This document shows, piece by piece, positions 1-9,902 of a stretch of 43,254 nucleotides of DNA; position 1 is the first letter of the stretch; the number at the start of each line of letters is the position of its first letter. The position numbers were made by a program, and so were the translations under genes. The DNA comes from Bacteroidales bacterium (GTDB taxonomy: Bacteria > Bacteroidota > Bacteroidia > Bacteroidales > UBA932): assembly GCA_021443515.1 (NCBI GenBank), contig JABUTT010000243.1, positions 1 through 43,254 on the forward strand, read 5' to 3'. The notes under the pieces are model-generated. The model saw nothing but the letters and a program-made list of their open reading frames with translations, was not told where the DNA came from and did not search any database.

Positions 1-74
1 TGTAGCCCCGAGCAGAATCGAACTGCTATCTAAAGTTTAGGAAACTTCCATTCTATCCGTTGAACTACAGGGCC
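1..74 (-). tRNA. tRNA-Arg (CCT anticodon)
   Basis: Reverse complement GGCCCTGTAGTTCAACGGATAGAATGGAAGTTTCCTAAACTTTAGATAGCAGTTCGATTCTGCTCGGGGCT folds as a cloverleaf: acceptor GGCCCTG/CGGGGCT with G-U pairs, T-loop GTTCGATTC, anticodon loop TTCCTAA. Confidence 0.9.
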
Positions 75-94
75 AAAGATGAAAAAAGCAGCAA

Positions 95-277
95 TTAGTT
101 AGCTGCTTTCTCGATGATCTGACGACCTCTGTAGTAGCCACACTCTGGACAAACGTGGTGGTATCTTATTGTTGCACCGCAGTTTGAACAAGTAGCCAGT
201 GTTGGGAGAGCGACTGTATCATGTGTCCTTCTTTTATCTCTTCTTGCTTTCGAGATTTTGTGTTTAGGATGTGCCAT
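95..277 (-). CDS. rpmF: 50S ribosomal protein L32 (bL32)
   Basis: 60 aa, starts MAHPKHKISKARRDKRRTHD, with Zn-ribbon CSNCG...CPECGYYRGR. Confidence 0.97.
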   Translation of the reverse strand: MAHPKHKISKARRDKRRTHDTVALPTLATCSNCGATIRYHHVCPECGYYRGRQIIEKAAN

Positions 278-290
278 GGTTGTATATTAT

Positions 291-815
291 TTAATTGTTA
301 CTATTTTTTATCAAATCCGCCAATGCGGCAAATGGTTTGTTGTCCTGTTCCTTCGAGGCCTTCCTGCTTTCAGACAGGGTTTCAAGGGCCTTTGCGGAAC
401 ATTGTCCCTTTTGATGACAACATTTCAGAGGGAGAGCGAGGATGGCAAAGTCATACACTTCCTGACTTAAATTCAGGGCTCTTGCCCCTTCCTCCAACTG
501 GATGATTTCCCTTCCGTCTTTCTCAAAAATATCTTCTTCGCAGTGCAGGGCAACGAGGTCAGCCTTGTTCTTGCAGGCTATCTCCACGCTTTCGCCACAC
601 CTATCGCAAGGCACTGTAAGTGTCCCGCTGAGAGCGAGATCCACGAGAAAGGAACCATCTTCCACTTTGCTGACCTTGACTTTCGCCCTAATGTCGGCAT
701 CGAGGATGTTGTCGTTTTCAAAGGACTGGAAAAACTCAAGCCCGACTGTCCAGTTGTATTCCTTCCAGCCGCTCGTTATTTCATTTAAAGATATTGACAA
801 ATCTTCAGCAGTCAT
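291..815 (-). CDS. YceD/DUF177-family protein
   Basis: Position directly upstream of rpmF is canonical; contains VPCDRCGE motif typical of YceD. Confidence 0.85.
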   Translation of the reverse strand: MTAEDLSISLNEITSGWKEYNWTVGLEFFQSFENDNILDADIRAKVKVSKVEDGSFLVDLALSGTLTVPCDRCGESVEIACKNKADLVALHCEEDIFEKDGREIIQLEEGARALNLSQEVYDFAILALPLKCCHQKGQCSAKALETLSESRKASKEQDNKPFAALADLIKNSNN

Positions 816-875
816 AACTTATAATGGCTTTGAGCCTGCAAAGATAAGAAATTCTTTTATAAATCCCAAAACAAT

Positions 876-2690
876 CTAATCGTCTTCAGAGTTGTCAGGG
901 TTGTGGCGTTTGCGTTCTATCATATCGAGGATGGTCTTGCGCAGACGTATGGACTTTGGAGTTACCTCCACCATTTCGTCCTCTGCAATATATTCCAGCG
1001 CCTCTTCAAGAGAGAACACAATAGGCGGCGGGAGCATAACTTTGTCGTCCGAACCGCTTGCGCGCATATTCGTGAGTTTCTTTGTCTTGCAGATGTTTAT
1101 GTTGAGGTCTCTTTCGTGAACGTGCTCGCCGACTACCTGACCTGCGTAAATCTCGACGCCTGGCTCAAGGAAGAAGCGGCCGCGATCCTGGAGTTTATCC
1201 ATTGAATATGCCACTGAAAGACCTGTTTCGCGGGATACGAGAGAACCGTTCGTACGGCGCTCTATGTCACCCTTGTATGGCTCATAGTCTTTGAAACGAT
1301 GGGCAACCACAGCTTCTCCCTGTGTAGCGGTGAGGAGGTTGCTTCTAAGTCCCATAAGACCACGGGCAGGAATGTCGAACTCGAGGTGGGTGCGGTCTCC
1401 GCGGTTTTCCATACGTATGAGGGCGCCCTTGCGACGTGTTGATATGTCGATTGCCTTGCCCACGAACTCTTCAGGAAGGTCAATGGTAAGATCCTCGATA
1501 GGCTCGCATCTTACGCCGTTGATTGTCTTGTCGAGAACCTTCGGCTGGCCCACCTGGAGCTCAAATCCTTCACGGCGCATAGTTTCGATAAGCACTGAAA
1601 GGTGGAGCACTCCACGTCCATAGACGATGAACGAATCTGCATTAGGACCCGGTTTCACTCTGAGAGCAAGGTTCTTCTCAAGTTCTTTCTCAAGGCGCTC
1701 CTTGAGGTGACGTGAGGTGACGAACTTGCCTTCGCGTCCGAAGAATGGAGAATTGTTGATGCAGAAGAGCATACTCATTGTCGGCTCATCCACGCTGATA
1801 GGAGGGAGAGCTTCGGGATTCTCAAAATCTGCTATTGTGTCTCCGATTTCAAACCCCTCGATACCGACCACTGCGCAAATGTCTCCGCACTGAACTTCGC
1901 TGACCTTGGTCTTTCCGAGGCCGTCGAATATCATAAGTTCCTTTATGCGCTGTTTTTGAATTATGTCGTAACGCTTGCAGAGCGATATGTTTGAAGGCGC
2001 TGTAAGCGTTCCTCTTGTGATACGGCCCACTGCGATACGGCCTACGTAAGGCGAGTATTCGAGAGACGAAATAAGCATCTGGGCAGTGCCTTCCTTTGCT
2101 TCAGGCTCAGGAATCACTTCGAGTATTGTATCGAGAAGAGGGGTTATGTCGGATGAAGGGACATCAAGGTCTCGGGTCATCCAGCCTTGCTTTGCACTTC
2201 CGAAAACTGTCTGGAAATCGAGTTGGTCTTCACTTGCTCCGAGTGAGAACATAAGGTCGAAAACCTCTTCCTGCACCTCGAGAGGACGGCAATTAGGCTT
2301 GTCAACCTTGTTCACCACAACGATAGGTTTCTTGCCCATTTTGATTGCCTTTTCAAGCACGAAACGTGTCTGCGGCATGCAGCCCTCAAATGCATCCACG
2401 AGAAGAAGCACTCCGTCCGCCATATTGAGCACACGTTCCACCTCACCGCCGAAGTCGCTGTGGCCCGGAGTGTCGATGACATTGATTTTTACCCCCTTGT
2501 AGTTGACTGACACGTTCTTGGCAAGGATGGTGATGCCCCTTTCCCTTTCAAGGTCGTTGTTGTCAAGGATGAGTTCGCCGAGTTTTTCCTGCTCGCGGGC
2601 CTGTTTTGCCTGATAGATCATGCGATCGACAAGGGTAGTCTTGCCGTGGTCCACGTGGGCGATGATTGCGATGTTTCTAATGTTTGCCAT
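876..2690 (-). CDS. typA: Ribosome-associated translational GTPase BipA/TypA
   Basis: NIAIIAHVDHGKTTLVDRM, DTPGHSDFGGEVERVL, NKVDKP; full-length about 604 aa with BipA C-terminal domain. Confidence 0.96.
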   Translation of the reverse strand: MANIRNIAIIAHVDHGKTTLVDRMIYQAKQAREQEKLGELILDNNDLERERGITILAKNVSVNYKGVKINVIDTPGHSDFGGEVERVLNMADGVLLLVDAFEGCMPQTRFVLEKAIKMGKKPIVVVNKVDKPNCRPLEVQEEVFDLMFSLGASEDQLDFQTVFGSAKQGWMTRDLDVPSSDITPLLDTILEVIPEPEAKEGTAQMLISSLEYSPYVGRIAVGRITRGTLTAPSNISLCKRYDIIQKQRIKELMIFDGLGKTKVSEVQCGDICAVVGIEGFEIGDTIADFENPEALPPISVDEPTMSMLFCINNSPFFGREGKFVTSRHLKERLEKELEKNLALRVKPGPNADSFIVYGRGVLHLSVLIETMRREGFELQVGQPKVLDKTINGVRCEPIEDLTIDLPEEFVGKAIDISTRRKGALIRMENRGDRTHLEFDIPARGLMGLRSNLLTATQGEAVVAHRFKDYEPYKGDIERRTNGSLVSRETGLSVAYSMDKLQDRGRFFLEPGVEIYAGQVVGEHVHERDLNINICKTKKLTNMRASGSDDKVMLPPPIVFSLEEALEYIAEDEMVEVTPKSIRLRKTILDMIERKRHNPDNSEDD

Positions 2691-2717
2691 TTAGATTAAG
2701 TAAGAATGATTTTCCTC

Positions 2718-4238
2718 TTATATTAAAGCCTTTCCTGTCATTGCCTCAGGCTGAGCTATGCCCATGAGTTTGAGGATTGTTGGAGCAACGTCAGCGAGAC
2801 ATCCGTCTTGAACAGTCTTAATCTGCTCTGGGGCGTTGATTACTATGAACTGCACTTCGTTGAGAGAGTGTGCCGTGTTAGGGGAACCGTCCTCGTTCAC
2901 AGCATAGTCTGCATTTCCGTGGTCTGCCGTGAGAAGCACTGCATAATCCTGCTCGATGGCAGCCGTAACCACTTTCTCGACACACTCATCAACAGCCTTC
3001 ACTGCCTTGCATATTGCAGGGAAAACACCTGTGTGGCCCACCATATCGCCGTTTGCAAAGTTGAGTATGATGAGGTCGTGCTTTGCGGTTTTAATGTCTG
3101 CAACAAGTTTCTCGGTCACCTCTGGAGCACTCATTTCAGGCTGAAGGTCGTAGGTTGCAACCTTTGGCGAGTTCACAAGTATTCTATCCTCATTTTCAAA
3201 CTCTGCCTCGCGTCCTCCGTTGAAGAAGAAGGTTACGTGGGCATATTTCTCAGTTTCTGCAATGCGGAGTTGTTTCTTTCCCGCCTTTGCAACCACCTCT
3301 CCGAGAGTCTCCTGAACATTTTCCTTGTCGAAGAGGATGTGGAGGCCTGTGAATGACGCATCGTAAGGAGTGAGACAGCAGTAGTAGAGAGGCATAGTGT
3401 GCATTCCCTGCTCCGGCATATCGTTCTGAGTGAGGACTGCTGTGATTTCACGAGCTCTGTCGTTGCGGAAGTTGAAGAAGATGACCACATCGTCAGGCTT
3501 GATAGTGGCTACGCTCTGTCCGTTCTCGGTGATGCTGACAGGTTTGATAAATTCATCGGTCACGCCTGCATCGTATGAAGCCTGAATAGCCTCTGTCGCC
3601 GATTCGAACTTGTCGCCTTTGCCTTCTGTGAGAAGGTCGTATGCAAGTTTAACCCTTTCCCAACGCTTGTCGCGGTCCATTGCATAGAATCGTCCGCATA
3701 CAGATGCCACCTTGCCAGTGGTCTTTGCCATCTGCTCCTCAAGATCCTTCACGAAACCAAGTCCCGATTTCGGATCGGTGTCGCGACCGTCCATGAAGCA
3801 GTGAACATAAACCTTGTCGAGATTGTATTGTTTTGCAACAGCCAGAAACTCGTAGAGATGGTTGAGCGAACTGTGGACTCCGCCCATAGAGCAAAGGCCC
3901 ATAAGATGGATTGAGGCGCCATTTGAAGCGGCGTAGTCGTATGCAGCCTTGATTTCCTTATTCTCGAGGAAGGTGTGGCTCTTGCAGGCACGGTTGATTT
4001 TCACGAGGTCCTGATAGACAACTCTTCCGGCACCGAGATTTAGGTGACCGACTTCACTGTTGCCCATTTGTCCGTCAGGCAGACCCACATATTCCCCGCA
4101 AGCCTGAAGATGTCCCATCGGATATTTTGCTCTGAGAGAGTCGATGAAAGGCGCTCCCTGGGTGAAGATGGCATTTGATGAATCCTTGCGGCCTTCACCC
4201 CAGCCGTCAAGAATCATAAGCAGTACTTTCTTATTCAT
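2718..4238 (-). CDS. gpmI: 2,3-bisphosphoglycerate-independent phosphoglycerate mutase
   Basis: [45 protein letters not shown]. Confidence 0.96.
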   Translation of the reverse strand: MNKKVLLMILDGWGEGRKDSSNAIFTQGAPFIDSLRAKYPMGHLQACGEYVGLPDGQMGNSEVGHLNLGAGRVVYQDLVKINRACKSHTFLENKEIKAAYDYAASNGASIHLMGLCSMGGVHSSLNHLYEFLAVAKQYNLDKVYVHCFMDGRDTDPKSGLGFVKDLEEQMAKTTGKVASVCGRFYAMDRDKRWERVKLAYDLLTEGKGDKFESATEAIQASYDAGVTDEFIKPVSITENGQSVATIKPDDVVIFFNFRNDRAREITAVLTQNDMPEQGMHTMPLYYCCLTPYDASFTGLHILFDKENVQETLGEVVAKAGKKQLRIAETEKYAHVTFFFNGGREAEFENEDRILVNSPKVATYDLQPEMSAPEVTEKLVADIKTAKHDLIILNFANGDMVGHTGVFPAICKAVKAVDECVEKVVTAAIEQDYAVLLTADHGNADYAVNEDGSPNTAHSLNEVQFIVINAPEQIKTVQDGCLADVAPTILKLMGIAQPEAMTGKALI

Positions 4239-5364
4239 TTATCTTAAAATCTATATTTTCTTCGATATACTCGGTCGCAACTCTGTCTTCCTCAGTTTCA
4301 GGAACGTATGCCTCGATGAGAGTGGACTCTTTTTCCATAGGCACAATCACAAAGTTCTCAATCTCTGCAGGGATGAGGATGACCTGGCCTTTTTCAAGGA
4401 TGTAGTTGTCGGTAGTGGTCTCTCCTTTGGAGTTAACCTCAGGAACCTGAATTGAAACCTTGCCCTCAAGACACATATAGACGATGAAACTGTCGTAGTC
4501 TTCAGGACGGACACGGATAGGAGAGGTAATATCCAACTTGGAAACCTTGAAATGAGGGCAATCCACGAGGGTTTTTGCAACCTTGGTCTTGTCGGCAAAT
4601 TCTTCAGCCTTGTGGTAATTTTCCCACTTGTAAGGTTCGTAGTCGATGAAATCCATCGCTTCCTCAAGGTGCATCTTGCGTGCGGTCTTAGGGTCGAACT
4701 CCCTGCCCCAGTCATAGAGACGGAAGGTAAGGTCGCTGCTCTCCTGTATTTCAGCCACGAGGATGTGACCATTTGCGGCGTGAACCGTGCCTGGCTTGAT
4801 AAAGATGACATCGCCTTTCTTCGGATGTACGGTGTTTACATCTTCGAGAATAGTTCCTTTGTGGCATTTGTCGTAGAGTATGCCTCCGTCAATAGCCTTG
4901 TTGAAGCCCATATAGAGAGTCGCCTTATCGTCCGCATCGACAATGTACCACATCTCGGTCTTGCCGAGGGAATCATACCTTGTCGCGCCGATTTCATCGT
5001 CAGGATGAACCTGGAATGAAAGGCGGTCGCAGATGTCGAGGTATTTTATCAGGAGAGGGAACTGGCTTCCGAAACGGTTATAGACATGCTCTCCGACAAG
5101 GCGATCGAAATACACACCCATAAGGTCTTCGATGGTGTTGCCTTTAAGGTAGCCGTTCTCAACCACGGATTCTGCAAGCGCGCCCATATCGGCAATCTCC
5201 CAACTTTCGGCGATTTTGTCCTTGGTTGTGAGTTTTCTCTCGCTACCGTCTTCAGCCTTTTCTACGAAAGACTTTCCGAGCTCGTTGATAAGTGAATTGC
5301 CTCCCCATACTCTCACTGAAGGGGTAGGGATGAAGCGAAGAGGATAAAGTTTTTTCTCAATCAT
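4231..5364 (-). CDS. manA: Mannose-6-phosphate isomerase, class I-type cupin
   Basis: [30 protein letters not shown] and [30 protein letters not shown]. The ORF track starts at 5394, but [13 protein letters not shown] at about 5364 is the more likely start. Confidence 0.85.
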   Translation of the reverse strand: MIEKKLYPLRFIPTPSVRVWGGNSLINELGKSFVEKAEDGSERKLTTKDKIAESWEIADMGALAESVVENGYLKGNTIEDLMGVYFDRLVGEHVYNRFGSQFPLLIKYLDICDRLSFQVHPDDEIGATRYDSLGKTEMWYIVDADDKATLYMGFNKAIDGGILYDKCHKGTILEDVNTVHPKKGDVIFIKPGTVHAANGHILVAEIQESSDLTFRLYDWGREFDPKTARKMHLEEAMDFIDYEPYKWENYHKAEEFADKTKVAKTLVDCPHFKVSKLDITSPIRVRPEDYDSFIVYMCLEGKVSIQVPEVNSKGETTTDNYILEKGQVILIPAEIENFVIVPMEKESTLIEAYVPETEEDRVATEYIEENIDFKINE

Positions 5365-5411
5365 ATCTGGTCTTTTTCCCGTGTACACGCGCACACAGCC
5401 CTTAGGGCTGC

Positions 5412-5441
5412 AAAGATAGCAATTTTTTTCTTATCTTTGTG
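5412..5441. promoter_or_regulatory. Two divergent Bacteroidetes-type -7 elements (TATCTTTG on - at 5412-5419; TATCTTTG on + at 5434-5441)
   Basis: Both match TAnnTTTG exactly and sit in the intergenic gap between the divergent genes manA and the TPR protein. Confidence 0.55.
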
Positions 5442-5463
5442 GATAAAAGAAGGTATTGTGATA

Positions 5464-6657
5464 ATGAAAAAGGTTATTGTTTTTTTGATTTTCTTGTCAG
5501 TTGTCTCATTTAATCTTTATGCTCAGAAAGCCGATTCTGTGGCTGTTAGAAATAACACCATAGCGACTGCTCGATATTTGAAGAGTATATTTAGAATTGA
5601 CGAGGCAATAGATACCCTTTCAAGCCTTATCGGCAATAATTTCGATGAGGAGGTGCTCGCTGAACTTGCAGATTGCCATTATCAATGTGGCAAATATGAA
5701 GATGCCGCAGGCACATATTTCATGCTTTCTTGCAAATGTCCTTCAAATATTCTCTATAAGGTCAGACAGATTAGCGTGTTCTATAAATTGAAGGCGTGGC
5801 CGGATGTGGTGGATGCCGGGAAACAGTTATTGGCTTTGGATTCAATTCCCACCATTTCTGAGATGGTTGGGGATGCATATAATCAAATGAAGCAGACGGA
5901 TTCGGCTCTTGTGTTTTATAACCAAGCCCTTGCCGCAAAGCCAAATAATGACAATGTAGTCAGTAAAGCGGCAAAAATATATCTTGACCGCAAGGATTAT
6001 GAATCGGCGATAAGTTTGTCGGATGCATTCCTGGCCAATGACCCGAACAATTTCACTGTCGCTCCAATTAAGGGTCTTGCATTGTACCAAAATGGATCTT
6101 ATCCTCCTGCAATCGAGATATTTGAGAACCAAATCCGCCTTGGCAATGACAATTATGGAATTCACTTTAATTTGGGCCAATGCTATTGGCGTACCGATAG
6201 TCTTGTCAAAGCACAGGAAGAGTTTGAAAAGGCATGGCAAATAGATTCGAGTGACGTAAACCTCGCGTTTTCTATAGCCGGTGTAAAATCTGCTTTGTGT
6301 TTTCCATTTGATCGGGATGTGAAACCTTGGTTGGACAAAGCCCTTGAAATGCTGGAACCCGATCATAGTATTCTATCATTGATTCATCAGCAGTATGGAT
6401 TAGGATATTATAAAAAGCAAAATGCTTGGGATGATGCCATATTGCATTATAAAAAAGCGTATGAATATAATCCGAAATTCATTTCTGCTTTGTCCACCAT
6501 CGCCTATTGCTATGAACAGAAAAAAGAATACAAAGCAGCGCTTCAGTGGTATGAACGGTATCTGAAGGTTGCCCAGCCGGACACAAAAGGTTATCAATTC
6601 GCCCAAAAGAGTGTGGAATTTCTGAATGGAGAACTTTTTATGCAAGGAGAAAAATAA
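5464..6657 (+). CDS. Exported tetratricopeptide-repeat protein
   Basis: Signal peptide MKKVIVFLIFLSVVSFNLYAQ and repeated TPR-like helical pairs. Start at 5464 chosen because 5437 overlaps the putative -7 box. Confidence 0.85.
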   Translation: MKKVIVFLIFLSVVSFNLYAQKADSVAVRNNTIATARYLKSIFRIDEAIDTLSSLIGNNFDEEVLAELADCHYQCGKYEDAAGTYFMLSCKCPSNILYKVRQISVFYKLKAWPDVVDAGKQLLALDSIPTISEMVGDAYNQMKQTDSALVFYNQALAAKPNNDNVVSKAAKIYLDRKDYESAISLSDAFLANDPNNFTVAPIKGLALYQNGSYPPAIEIFENQIRLGNDNYGIHFNLGQCYWRTDSLVKAQEEFEKAWQIDSSDVNLAFSIAGVKSALCFPFDRDVKPWLDKALEMLEPDHSILSLIHQQYGLGYYKKQNAWDDAILHYKKAYEYNPKFISALSTIAYCYEQKKEYKAALQWYERYLKVAQPDTKGYQFAQKSVEFLNGELFMQGEK

Positions 6658-6667
6658 ATTTTGATTT

Positions 6668-7420
6668 ATGAAGGTATTTAGGAAGATAATAGGGTTCTTT
6701 TATTATTCCGCACTGCTCATCAGTTGCAGGAATATACCCGAAACAATATGCCATATCGAACTCAACGGCCTTGACTTTCTATATTCGGTCAGAGGTCCCG
6801 AGGACGGTAAACCGGTGGTGCTCATGCACGGAAACGGAGGCTCACATCGCAGTATGGCCACCCAGCAAATCCAGCTTGCAAAGGCAGGTTACAGGGTCTA
6901 TTGTCTGACTTCGAGAGGACAGGGGGAAAACGAGCCTCTCGAGGAATATCACTATGCAGATATGGCAGAAGACTGCTACTGCTTCATCAAAGCACTCGGT
7001 CTTGAAAAGCCTGTTGTGGGAGGCTGGAGCGATGGCGGAATAAACTCACTTCTTTTGGAAATAGCCCATCCCGGTACGAGTTCTATGATAGTTGCAGCGG
7101 GAGCAAACCTCACGCCTGATTGTGGAGACGATTTTGAGAGTTTCAAGGAGTGGATTCTCTCTCAGGGCACGCCTCTGCTGATGATGATGCTCAACGAACC
7201 GAACATCACCCCTGAACAACTTGCAAGCATTCAGGTTCCCGCCCTTGTAATCGCGGGCAGCAAAGACTTGATTTCAGTGGAGCACACAACCCTGATTGCC
7301 GATTCGATTCCGGACTCGGAACTTGTCATCGTGGAGGGCGCAGACCACGGCAGTTACATCAAGAAAAACCCTCGTCTGGGCAATTATATGCTCGATTTCA
7401 TGCACAGAAGAGGATATTAG
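6668..7420 (+). CDS. Alpha/beta hydrolase
   Basis: VVLMHGNGGSHRSM oxyanion region, nucleophile elbow GGWSDGGINS, C-terminal acid/His GSKDLIS...GADHGSY. Confidence 0.88.
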   Translation: MKVFRKIIGFFYYSALLISCRNIPETICHIELNGLDFLYSVRGPEDGKPVVLMHGNGGSHRSMATQQIQLAKAGYRVYCLTSRGQGENEPLEEYHYADMAEDCYCFIKALGLEKPVVGGWSDGGINSLLLEIAHPGTSSMIVAAGANLTPDCGDDFESFKEWILSQGTPLLMMMLNEPNITPEQLASIQVPALVIAGSKDLISVEHTTLIADSIPDSELVIVEGADHGSYIKKNPRLGNYMLDFMHRRGY

Positions 7421-7478
7421 GTATCATTCCTCTGAAGGACGATTTTCTTATGCAGAAGGCGTGTTTCAGGTATCGCCT

Positions 7479-8696
7479 CTAATACTCCAGGAAATCGAAG
7501 ACTACATCCATATCTCCGAAGTGTATGGTTTCTCCCGCGTAGGCTTCGAGGAACTGGCGGCTCAGGGAACCTCTCCAGATAATGTCGTCACGTGAGTTGA
7601 CAGGTATAGAAATCACGATACCATAACTTTTTGAACTCACTTTTACGGTACATTCAGCCTTCCAGTTGGTTACTGTTCCTCCGTCATCTTCCACAATGAG
7701 GAAGGCGCAACTTTCCAACTGGTCTGTCCACTCGCTCACAAGCACGACATTGCAGTCTTGGATTGTGCCCATCTGCTTTCGTTTTACGACTATCATAAAG
7801 TCGGTGATGAAGGGACTGTAGAGTTGCAATTCTGTCTCGGAAGATGCGCTGAAATGGTCTATGGCTCCGATTTTTATAAAATACTCGGAGGCTCCGGCAA
7901 ACCAGCAGTCGTGGTGTCTGAGGGGCATAACCGATTTCAGCATAAGAGTCTTGAACCCTTCGCTTTTCGCTTTTGTGTCATTGCTCTGCACCGCCTCAGA
8001 ACCATTTTTCTGCACCATTAGGGTGCCCAATCTCAGAGCCTTGCTGCCTCCCAACTGCCTGAAAATTTCATTTGAAATGTAGTTTTCGTCAGAGTTGCTG
8101 TTCACCACCCAGACAGGCCTCTTTTTAGCCGTTTCTTCATCCACAATAACCTCTTCTCCGCTGCCGAGAATAAAGCCTGTGTTCGCGCTTTGCTCCACTC
8201 CGGGGTCAAATGTTATGACAGGGGGAGTGACGCCGTCCCAATTCTCGTGATAAGGCCAGTAAATCTGCATTCCCGACTTCTCCAACGCCTCAAGATAGGA
8301 CTCTGCATCCACTACTTCTTCGCCTGCCTTAGTTTGTCGGCAAGTCGAGTTATAATAGTCTGAAATGAGGTTTCGCAGAGGGTTTTCATAATTTTTTGGA
8401 GCCTCAGCCTTCGATGGGGTTATGTATTTGTCGCCCACGCCGTAACCGGGGGTTCCGAATACCAGGCTCATCGGGTATTCTTCATCATAACCATTTTTGT
8501 CGGAAGCCCCCACAGCATCTTTTACCTCCTTGAAAGTGCCCTCATTCATAGGTAGGTTGCTGAGGACCTTGGCAAACTCCTCCCTGGTGATTTCCGGCAG
8601 GGGAGTGTTCTTTTTCTCAAAATCTTTGTTTGTGATTTTTTCGCACCCTGAGAAAATGGCTGCGAGGGCGCAGAGCAGCAATGTGAACCTTTTCAT
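7479..8696 (-). CDS. Hypothetical lipoprotein
   Basis: 405 aa ORF with lipoprotein signal MKRFTLLLCALAAIFSGC; no family recognised. Confidence 0.7.
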   Translation of the reverse strand: MKRFTLLLCALAAIFSGCEKITNKDFEKKNTPLPEITREEFAKVLSNLPMNEGTFKEVKDAVGASDKNGYDEEYPMSLVFGTPGYGVGDKYITPSKAEAPKNYENPLRNLISDYYNSTCRQTKAGEEVVDAESYLEALEKSGMQIYWPYHENWDGVTPPVITFDPGVEQSANTGFILGSGEEVIVDEETAKKRPVWVVNSNSDENYISNEIFRQLGGSKALRLGTLMVQKNGSEAVQSNDTKAKSEGFKTLMLKSVMPLRHHDCWFAGASEYFIKIGAIDHFSASSETELQLYSPFITDFMIVVKRKQMGTIQDCNVVLVSEWTDQLESCAFLIVEDDGGTVTNWKAECTVKVSSKSYGIVISIPVNSRDDIIWRGSLSRQFLEAYAGETIHFGDMDVVFDFLEY

Positions 8697-8817
8697 ATTT
8701 TGACTTTTTTATTGCAAAAAGACAAAGAAAAGGCGAGGCTGCCAAATTTTAAACGTTTAATTTTCGTGAAACGGATAATCGGCCACAGAGATGCGTAGAA
8801 TGCCGTTTTTGAAACTT

Positions 8818-9891
8818 TTATGAAACGTTTCCACCGATAAAAACGAATCTGTCGCGTCCCGCAAGGTCCTTCTTTATGCCTGTTTTAAGGGATATTGCAT
8901 CAGCCGTTCTGTCTTTGCCGTTGTCGAAAGCATTTTTGAGCCCTCCTTCATACGCTTTTACGAGTGCTTCAAGAGACTCCTTGCCGAGTTTTTCGTTGAT
9001 TTCCACCATAAGCAGTCCTCCTTCTACGAGAAGGGCTGAGGCGATAAGGCCTATTGCAGTGTTGAATTTTTGTACATCGTCATCGGGAACGAAGAGTGCA
9101 AGGGCAGGGTCATGGTCCTTTACTATGCTGTCCATATCCTGCTTTTCACTCTCGAGCACGTATGGAGGATTTGAAAGTATGATGTCGTATTTTCCGCCCT
9201 CAACGGCAGCCTGAAGCATTGGAATAACCGATTCGGTATCAAGCACATCCGCCTTTATGAATTTTGGTTTTACAATTACTCTGTCGCCTGTCTCGCTTGC
9301 TCTTTCTGCGTCCCCTGTCATGCTTCCTCCGTTTTCCGACGATATGAATTTTCCTTGCGCTTTGGCGACGTCGAGAGCCTTCTCGCTTATATCCACAGCC
9401 ACGACTTCCGCTCCGGTTTCAAGTGAGAGAGTCCACGCAATGCAGCCGCTTCCTGTGCAGAGATCAAGGACTCTTGGTCTTACGCCTTGAGCGCCATCAT
9501 CGCCGCCTTGAGCGCCTGCCTCCTGCGCCTTGCCAAGCCAGCCTTCCGCCTTATCTTGCAGACTCTTGCAATGCTTTATTGCTTCAAGACACATTTCTTC
9601 GGTTTCCCAGCGTGGAATCAATACATCCGGACTCACCTTGAACCGTCTTCCATAAAATACCTTGTAGCCGACAATGTGTGCCACCGGTTCTCCTTTGCAA
9701 AGCCTTTCTACCGCAGTGGAAAACCACCTCTGCATCTCCTCCGAAACAGGCTGTTCTCCCTCTATTATATAATAATAGGAAGGTAGGCCTTGCGCATCCA
9801 TAAGAATATCGAAAACGGCAGAGGCCTCTTCGGGACTGTATATGCCTCCGAGAGCCTCTAAAACCTGTTTTCTATAATCCTTGAATTTCAA
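8818..9891 (-). CDS. prmC: Peptide chain release factor N5-glutamine methyltransferase
   Basis: VLIPRWETEEMC, VLDLCTGSGCIAWTL, ILSNPPYV. Confidence 0.92.
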   Translation of the reverse strand: MKFKDYRKQVLEALGGIYSPEEASAVFDILMDAQGLPSYYYIIEGEQPVSEEMQRWFSTAVERLCKGEPVAHIVGYKVFYGRRFKVSPDVLIPRWETEEMCLEAIKHCKSLQDKAEGWLGKAQEAGAQGGDDGAQGVRPRVLDLCTGSGCIAWTLSLETGAEVVAVDISEKALDVAKAQGKFISSENGGSMTGDAERASETGDRVIVKPKFIKADVLDTESVIPMLQAAVEGGKYDIILSNPPYVLESEKQDMDSIVKDHDPALALFVPDDDVQKFNTAIGLIASALLVEGGLLMVEINEKLGKESLEALVKAYEGGLKNAFDNGKDRTADAISLKTGIKKDLAGRDRFVFIGGNVS

Positions 9892-9902
9892 GAGAAATTG
9901 TT

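Noticed and set aside
8749-8831. Palindromes TTAAACGTTTAA (8749-8760) and GAAACGTTTC (8822-8831) as operators
   Set aside because: Short AT-rich palindromes around an intergenic gap; too likely by chance without comparative data.
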